Below are positions 6,217 to 10,191 of a DNA stretch of 10,191 nt, in pieces. The notes below the pieces were generated by a model. The model had not been told where the DNA came from, searched no databases, and saw only the letters and a program-made list of their open reading frames with translations. The translations under genes and the position numbers were made by a program. This DNA comes from Methanocellales archaeon (GTDB lineage Archaea > Halobacteriota > UBA148 > JAUWXC01): NCBI GenBank assembly GCA_030616565.1, contig JAUWXC010000015.1:1-10191 (forward strand), given 5' to 3'. The stretch's first letter is position 1, and every line of letters starts with the position of its first letter.

Positions 6217-7012
6217 TAAATTGAGCAGTACGTCAAAAAAGAACGACAGTCTGCTCTGCATAGGACTTGACCCTGATATAGAGAAAATCCCCTCCTTTCT
6301 GCGTAGTGTCAGTGACCCCCTCTTTGAATTCAACAAGCGAATCATCGATGCGACTAAGGATCTGGTGATCGCATATAAGCCAAATCTCGCATTTTACGAA
6401 GCCCTGGGCTTGGAAGGCTTAAAATCTTTGGCGAAAACCATGGGGTACATCCCGGACGATATTCCAGTCATCGGCGATGCCAAGAGGGGGGATGTAGGGC
6501 ATTCTGCAAAGGCGTATGCCAGAGCCATGTTCGATGTGTTAGGCTTTGATGCGGTGACGGTCAATCCGTACCTGGGTGTCGACTCCATCACACCGTTCAT
6601 GGATTATGAAGATAAGGGCGTGTTCGTGTTGTGCAGGACATCTAATCCCAGTGCGAAGGAATTTCAGGATGTTGGTCCTAAGCCATTATATCAGCTCGTG
6701 GCGGAAAGCGTGGCAAAATGGAACGTGCACAAGAACTGTGGAGTAGTGGTCGGCGCCACTTATCCAGACGAACTGAGGAAAATACGGGAGCTCGTAGGCG
6801 AAGATATGTGGATTTTGATTCCTGGTGTAGGTGCGCAGGGCGGCGACTTAAGAGCGGCGGTGAAGTCTGGCACCAATTTACGTGGTGAGCGCGCGGTCAT
6901 CTGCTCCTCCAGGAGCATCCTTTATGCTGGAGCGAAAGACGATTTTGACAAAAAGGCAAGGGAAGTTGCACTTGCATTACGAGACCAAATATACCTATTC
7001 AGGCAGGGCTAG
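6203..7012 (+). CDS. pyrF: Orotidine 5'-phosphate decarboxylase, long form (PyrF subfamily 2)
   Basis: This enzyme decarboxylates orotidine monophosphate to UMP, the last step of UMP synthesis. The 269-residue protein has the LDPD motif (22-25), YKPNLAFYEALG (58-69), the catalytic DAKRGD (92-97) with its paired Lys and Asp, VNPYLGVDS (120-128), RTSNPS (145-150) and the phosphate-binding PGVGAQGGD (207-215). These and the length fit the longer subfamily 2 type, not the short form of about 210-230 residues used by most archaea. The ATG at 6203 is chosen because the GAGGGCGA stretch lies just upstream. A TTG at 6179 is in frame but would lie deeper in the antiporter gene. The start overlaps the antiporter by 14 bases. 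The stop codon is shared, in opposite orientation, with the converging methyltransferase-like gene. Confidence 0.92.
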   Translation: MKFNDKLSSTSKKNDSLLCIGLDPDIEKIPSFLRSVSDPLFEFNKRIIDATKDLVIAYKPNLAFYEALGLEGLKSLAKTMGYIPDDIPVIGDAKRGDVGHSAKAYARAMFDVLGFDAVTVNPYLGVDSITPFMDYEDKGVFVLCRTSNPSAKEFQDVGPKPLYQLVAESVAKWNVHKNCGVVVGATYPDELRKIRELVGEDMWILIPGVGAQGGDLRAAVKSGTNLRGERAVICSSRSILYAGAKDDFDKKAREVALALRDQIYLFRQG

Positions 7013-7512
7013 ACCTTTGTCACATGATTCAATTTCTTGGTGAGCGGCACGGGTCGTTGGTCCAGCACAACCTTATCTCGCACGACTTTATATCTACGCT
7101 TTACAGCCTTTATGATCAGCGTATCGCCAAAAAGTGGCACTATGTCCCCTAATACTGAATTTGATTTGAGCGTTGTCAGCTCAAATCCATGGGTATAAAG
7201 GAGATTTTTCCAGTTGGAAATGGACTTTTTAGGAGTCGAGAAGACCAGAGTGCCCCCGTCGTTGAGCACTCTATAACACTCTATTAGAAGTGAATCGGCA
7301 TCATGTGAACCCTTCAGCCAGGGTATGCACACCATGTCGAAGGCTGCGTTGTCAAAGGAAATCTTGTCTTCAAAACGCCCTATGGAGGCAACGTTATTGC
7401 CCCCGTCCCGGAGCATGGGTATGATATCATCTGAGCCTATGCATAGGACTTCTTTTCCGCTTCCGACCATGTCCAGCATTTTTTTGATGTGCTTGGCGGC
7501 CATCTCACTCAC
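7009..7512 (-). CDS. Class I SAM-methyltransferase-fold protein, degenerate cofactor loop
   Basis: This 167-residue protein resembles the Methyltransf_11 type of class I methyltransferase. Near residues 20-27, EVLCIGSD takes the place of motif I, but the usual glycine-rich loop (GxGxG) is reduced to Gly-Ser-Asp-Asp. AAFDMVCIPW (about 56-65) matches motif II and its neighbour. LIECYRVLNDGGTLVFSTPK (about 76-95) is the classic segment before motif III. The missing glycines cast doubt on normal SAM binding, so it may be inactive, use SAM differently or have a structural role. It starts at GTG 7512, overlapping the thrC stop by four bases, or at ATG 7503, three codons later. It is the last gene of the alaS-thrC run. 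The target is unknown, and the neighbours do not reveal it. Confidence 0.72.
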   Translation of the reverse strand: MSEMAAKHIKKMLDMVGSGKEVLCIGSDDIIPMLRDGGNNVASIGRFEDKISFDNAAFDMVCIPWLKGSHDADSLLIECYRVLNDGGTLVFSTPKKSISNWKNLLYTHGFELTTLKSNSVLGDIVPLFGDTLIIKAVKRRYKVVRDKVVLDQRPVPLTKKLNHVTKV

Positions 7513-8708
7513 TTTAAAAACGCGCGTATCGCTTTTATGTCTGCCTCTACCCCTATGGGTTTATCGCAAACCCTCATCACTTCCTCTGGGTCTTTGAGGA
7601 GATGCCCTGTGGTGACGCACACAATACACTCATCGCCATCAATAGCGCCCTCCTCGATTAGCTTTCTCAGCCCGGCGACAGAGGCAGCGCTCGCAGGCTC
7701 AACGCCTATGCCTTCCAGCCTGGCAAGGTCTTTCTGCGCCTGGACGATTTCCTCATCAGATACGATTTCTGCCATTCCCCCAGAGTTGCGGATGGCTCTC
7801 AGCGCTTTTGGCGCGTTCACCGGATCTCCAATCCTAATCGCTGTGGCAACGGTCTCCGGTCTTGATACCGGAACAATGTCCTTTGCACCTTTTTTGAACG
7901 CATCAGCAATTGGGGCTGCCTTCTCCGCCTGCACTCCGGTCATCTTTGGGATTTCGTCTATGATGTCAAACTTTTGAAGTTCGACAAAGCCCTTGTAGAT
8001 AGCAGAGATGTTGCCCGCATTTCCGACGGGCAGAACAACCCTGTCTGGTGCTTTCCACCCTAATTGGTCCACAATCTCAAAACCAATCGTTTTTTGCCCT
8101 TCCAGGCGGAACGGGTTTATCGAGTTCAGCAGGTAAAAGTCGCCGCTATCACACAGCTCCTGCACCAATCGGAACGCTTCATCAAAATTGCCCTTGATGC
8201 TGAGGACCTTGGCACCATGCATTAACGCTTGCGCAAGCTTGCCCATTGCCACTTTGCCCGCGGGCAGCAATACGACGGCAGTTATCCCCGCCTTCGCTGC
8301 ATAGATTGCAAGAGAAGCGGATGTGTTGCCAGTAGAGGCGCACGCGACCGTTTTCACCCCAAGCTCAAGCGCCTTGGACACGCCAACCGTCATCCCTCTG
8401 TCTTTGAATGAACCCGTGGGGTTAAGACCTTCATGCTTCACATACAATTCGCGAATGCCGATCTGCTTCGCCAGCCTACCGCATTTATAAAGGGGGGTGC
8501 CGCCTTCGTTTATCGATATTATCCTTCCTTTTATCGGCAGAAGTGGTTTGTACTTCCAAACGGAAGGGGGTTGCGTTAGCTTCTCAGGGCGAAAATCGAT
8601 CTTCGAATAATCATAGATGACATCAAGAAGCCCGCTACACTTTGGGCATCTGTAAATGATTTCCGAATCTGGATACGTTGCCTTACATTCGATGCATTCT
8701 AGGAACAT
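7509..8708 (-). CDS. thrC: Threonine synthase
   Basis: Threonine synthase converts O-phosphohomoserine to threonine with PLP. The 399-residue protein starts with a zinc-ribbon-like segment (Cys 5, Cys 8, Cys 21, Cys 24), common in archaeal ThrC. NPTGSFKDRG (96-105) contains the predicted Schiff-base Lys 102. STGNTSAS (125-132) and PVGNAGN (227-233) contact the cofactor phosphate and ring in this fold type II PLP family. The INEGGTPL segment (66-73) is a further ThrC hallmark. Cysteate synthase is a close paralogue in methanogens, but the general pattern fits threonine synthase best. The ATG at 8708 is preceded by AGGTGA (8715-8720 on the plus strand), six bases away. It lies six bases downstream of alaS, so the two are almost certainly co-transcribed, and it overlaps the next gene by GTGA. 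Confidence 0.92.
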   Translation of the reverse strand: MFLECIECKATYPDSEIIYRCPKCSGLLDVIYDYSKIDFRPEKLTQPPSVWKYKPLLPIKGRIISINEGGTPLYKCGRLAKQIGIRELYVKHEGLNPTGSFKDRGMTVGVSKALELGVKTVACASTGNTSASLAIYAAKAGITAVVLLPAGKVAMGKLAQALMHGAKVLSIKGNFDEAFRLVQELCDSGDFYLLNSINPFRLEGQKTIGFEIVDQLGWKAPDRVVLPVGNAGNISAIYKGFVELQKFDIIDEIPKMTGVQAEKAAPIADAFKKGAKDIVPVSRPETVATAIRIGDPVNAPKALRAIRNSGGMAEIVSDEEIVQAQKDLARLEGIGVEPASAASVAGLRKLIEEGAIDGDECIVCVTTGHLLKDPEEVMRVCDKPIGVEADIKAIRAFLK

Positions 8709-8714
8709 CCGAAT

Positions 8715-10191
8715 TCACCTTCTCTTAATCTGTTTTTTAACCAATTCTACGCCTTTTTTCAGCGCCTCATCCAACTTCTCCACCTTCGGGCCGCCGCCTT
8801 GCGCTAGGTTGGGCTTTCCGCCTCCTCCACCGCCCATCATTTTGGACAGCTCACTGACGATTGCGCTGGCATTGACGCCCTGCTTGACTGCGCTTGGCCC
8901 TACGGAAACCACTATCTTTGCTCCGTCTTTGCGCGATCCGAGAATCGCAACCATATCCCCCTTTGCCAGTAGCGATGCCGTCTTTATCAGTTCCTTAACA
9001 TCAGCACCTGGCAGTTGCCTTGAAATGACTCTGACATTGCCCACTTTAACCGCCTCGCCCACCATGCTAACTCTTGCCTTTGCCAGTTCTTCCTTCAGCT
9101 TGCTGTTCTCCTTCTTGAGCTCCTTCCACTCTTCAAAGAACTTCTTCGCCGTTTTGGGGAGGTCATCTTGCGAAACTCCCCATAGCTCAGATAGTTCCCT
9201 TAAAATCCTTGCCTGACGCTGTATTTCCTCCATTGCATTATCCCCTACAACGAATTCCAATCGCACGACACCATCCTGTATTCTCTCCGAGTTGATAATC
9301 TTAATTAATCCAACCTGCGATGTATTTTTTACGTGTATACCTCCGCATGCCTCCACATCGTAATCATCTATGGCAACGATTCTTAACGTTTTCCCAGGGA
9401 CAGCACCGCCTTGATATATCCTCATCGAATATTCTTCTTCTGCCTTGTCCCTTGGCACTTCTTTAATGTCAACTGACACATCCCGCTTGACGAGCTCGTT
9501 TGCCACCCTTTCTATCTTCTGTATCTGGTCAAAGTCAAGTGATTTATAATGAGTTATATCGAGTCTCGCTTTTTCTACCGTCTTTTCAGCACCCGCCTGC
9601 CACACATGTTCTCCAAGAACCCTTCTTGCGGCGTAATTGACGATGTGCGTGGCGGTGTGATGCTCTGAGAGAATCTTCCTTCGCTTTGCATCTATGACGC
9701 CCTTGGCTTGCCCTTCTTTGACTGGTTTTTCGGTTGTATGTATGACGACTCCATTTTCCTTGATCACATCTAATACCTTTATTCCATTTATCGTGCCAGT
9801 ATCGTGCGCTTGCCCCCCGCCTGTTGGATAGAAAAGCGTCCGGTCAAGCACAATCTCTTTTGGGCTAAGCCTCTTTATGACCCTCGCTGTAAACGTCATC
9901 GCCTCAGGCTTTTCATAGAATAATAGTTTCGTTTTCGGTATATGCTCAACATCATACTTTGGTCTCTCAGCCTTGGCACGTCTCTCATGGAGTGCCTGCA
10001 CCCTGGAATAAAAGTCATCCGGGATGTTGATAGACGGATTAACTTCCGCTACCATTTCCGGAGTTATTCCCTGTGAGTCATACAACTCCACCAATTTCTT
10101 AGGACCAAAAACCCCCCCTCTGTTGACCACCCTCTGGATTATGCCCTTGCACTTCCTCCTCGTCTCGTCGTATCTCTCCTTCTCAATCGCC
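8715..10191 (-). CDS. alaS: Alanyl-tRNA synthetase, C-terminal part (gene runs off the right edge)
   Basis: AlaRS attaches alanine to tRNA-Ala and hydrolyses mischarged Ser- or Gly-tRNA-Ala. About 491 codons are visible; the reading frame continues past the window edge, so the catalytic N-terminal half is missing here. The frame from 10190 downwards is open and contains no true start. A GTG at 10128-10130 is internal. The editing domain shows the zinc-site motifs HTATH (around 9643-9657) and CGGIH (9333-9347). A Lys/Glu-rich coiled-coil stretch follows (around 9070-9150). The C-terminal C-Ala/DHHA1 domain ends with the glycine-rich MGGGGGGKPNLAQGGG motif (about 8789-8840). This arrangement, including the basic end KQIKRR, matches the archaeal enzyme. 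It lies upstream of thrC with a six-base gap and the same direction. Confidence 0.94.
   Translation of the reverse strand, partial: AIEKERYDETRRKCKGIIQRVVNRGGVFGPKKLVELYDSQGITPEMVAEVNPSINIPDDFYSRVQALHERRAKAERPKYDVEHIPKTKLLFYEKPEAMTFTARVIKRLSPKEIVLDRTLFYPTGGGQAHDTGTINGIKVLDVIKENGVVIHTTEKPVKEGQAKGVIDAKRRKILSEHHTATHIVNYAARRVLGEHVWQAGAEKTVEKARLDITHYKSLDFDQIQKIERVANELVKRDVSVDIKEVPRDKAEEEYSMRIYQGGAVPGKTLRIVAIDDYDVEACGGIHVKNTSQVGLIKIINSERIQDGVVRLEFVVGDNAMEEIQRQARILRELSELWGVSQDDLPKTAKKFFEEWKELKKENSKLKEELAKARVSMVGEAVKVGNVRVISRQLPGADVKELIKTASLLAKGDMVAILGSRKDGAKIVVSVGPSAVKQGVNASAIVSELSKMMGGGGGGKPNLAQGGGPKVEKLDEALKKGVELVKKQIKRR

Noticed and set aside
7489..7977. Plus-strand frame of 162 codons opposite thrC
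   Set aside because: Shadow of threonine synthase; no ribosome-binding site and no family resemblance.
8656..9216. Plus-strand frame of 186 codons opposite alaS and the thrC start
   Set aside because: Its Ser/Phe/Leu- and Pro-rich translation is what the complement of a Lys/Glu- and Gly-rich coding region gives.
1..10191. CRISPR array, insertion sequence, tRNA or rRNA
   Set aside because: No regularly spaced repeats, terminal inverted repeats, transposase motifs, cloverleaf or ribosomal RNA signatures were found by eye.

Overview
The window looks like part of the chromosome of a methane-metabolising euryarchaeon (a methanogen or an ANME/alkane-oxidising relative). The pointers are a methanogenesis marker protein 12 homologue, an archaeal four-subunit pyruvate:ferredoxin oxidoreductase (POR), the archaea-specific IMP cyclohydrolase PurO, an archaeal-type AlaRS C-terminus, and TATA-like boxes rather than -35/-10 promoters. 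The sequence alone does not fix the genus. A Methanosarcinales/Syntropharchaeia/ANME-type lineage is a guess.

Layout, left to right. Bases 1-83 are AT-rich and hold nothing I recognise. A possible small unknown gene (84-284, minus strand) diverges from the methanogenesis marker 12 gene (370-1320, plus). The POR operon follows in the order gamma, delta, alpha, beta (about 1390-4287), with a good TATA-like element just upstream and stop/start overlaps at every junction. purO starts inside the stop codon of porB and so appears to be the fifth gene of that transcript. A CPA1/NhaP-type cation:proton antiporter follows (4937-6216). It is split by an apparent one-base deletion in an A-run near 5222-5226. 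Its end overlaps pyrF, a long-form orotidine 5'-phosphate decarboxylase. On the minus strand, transcribed towards pyrF, lie alaS (its C-terminal half; the gene runs off the right edge), thrC, and a small methyltransferase-fold protein with an unusual SAM loop. pyrF and this last gene share the palindrome CTAG as their stop codons.

Functionally the plus-strand block joins central carbon metabolism (acetyl-CoA/pyruvate interconversion through ferredoxin) with purine (PurO) and pyrimidine (PyrF) nucleotide synthesis. The minus-strand block is amino-acid and translation housekeeping (threonine synthesis, alanyl-tRNA charging and proofreading).

I see no mobile element, CRISPR array, rRNA or tRNA, and no convincing new multi-gene system. 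The points worth a second look are the antiporter's frame break, its Asn-Ser in place of the usual Asn-Asp ion-binding pair, the degenerate methyltransferase, the long-form PyrF, the Cys-bearing N-terminal tail on PurO and the small divergent gene.
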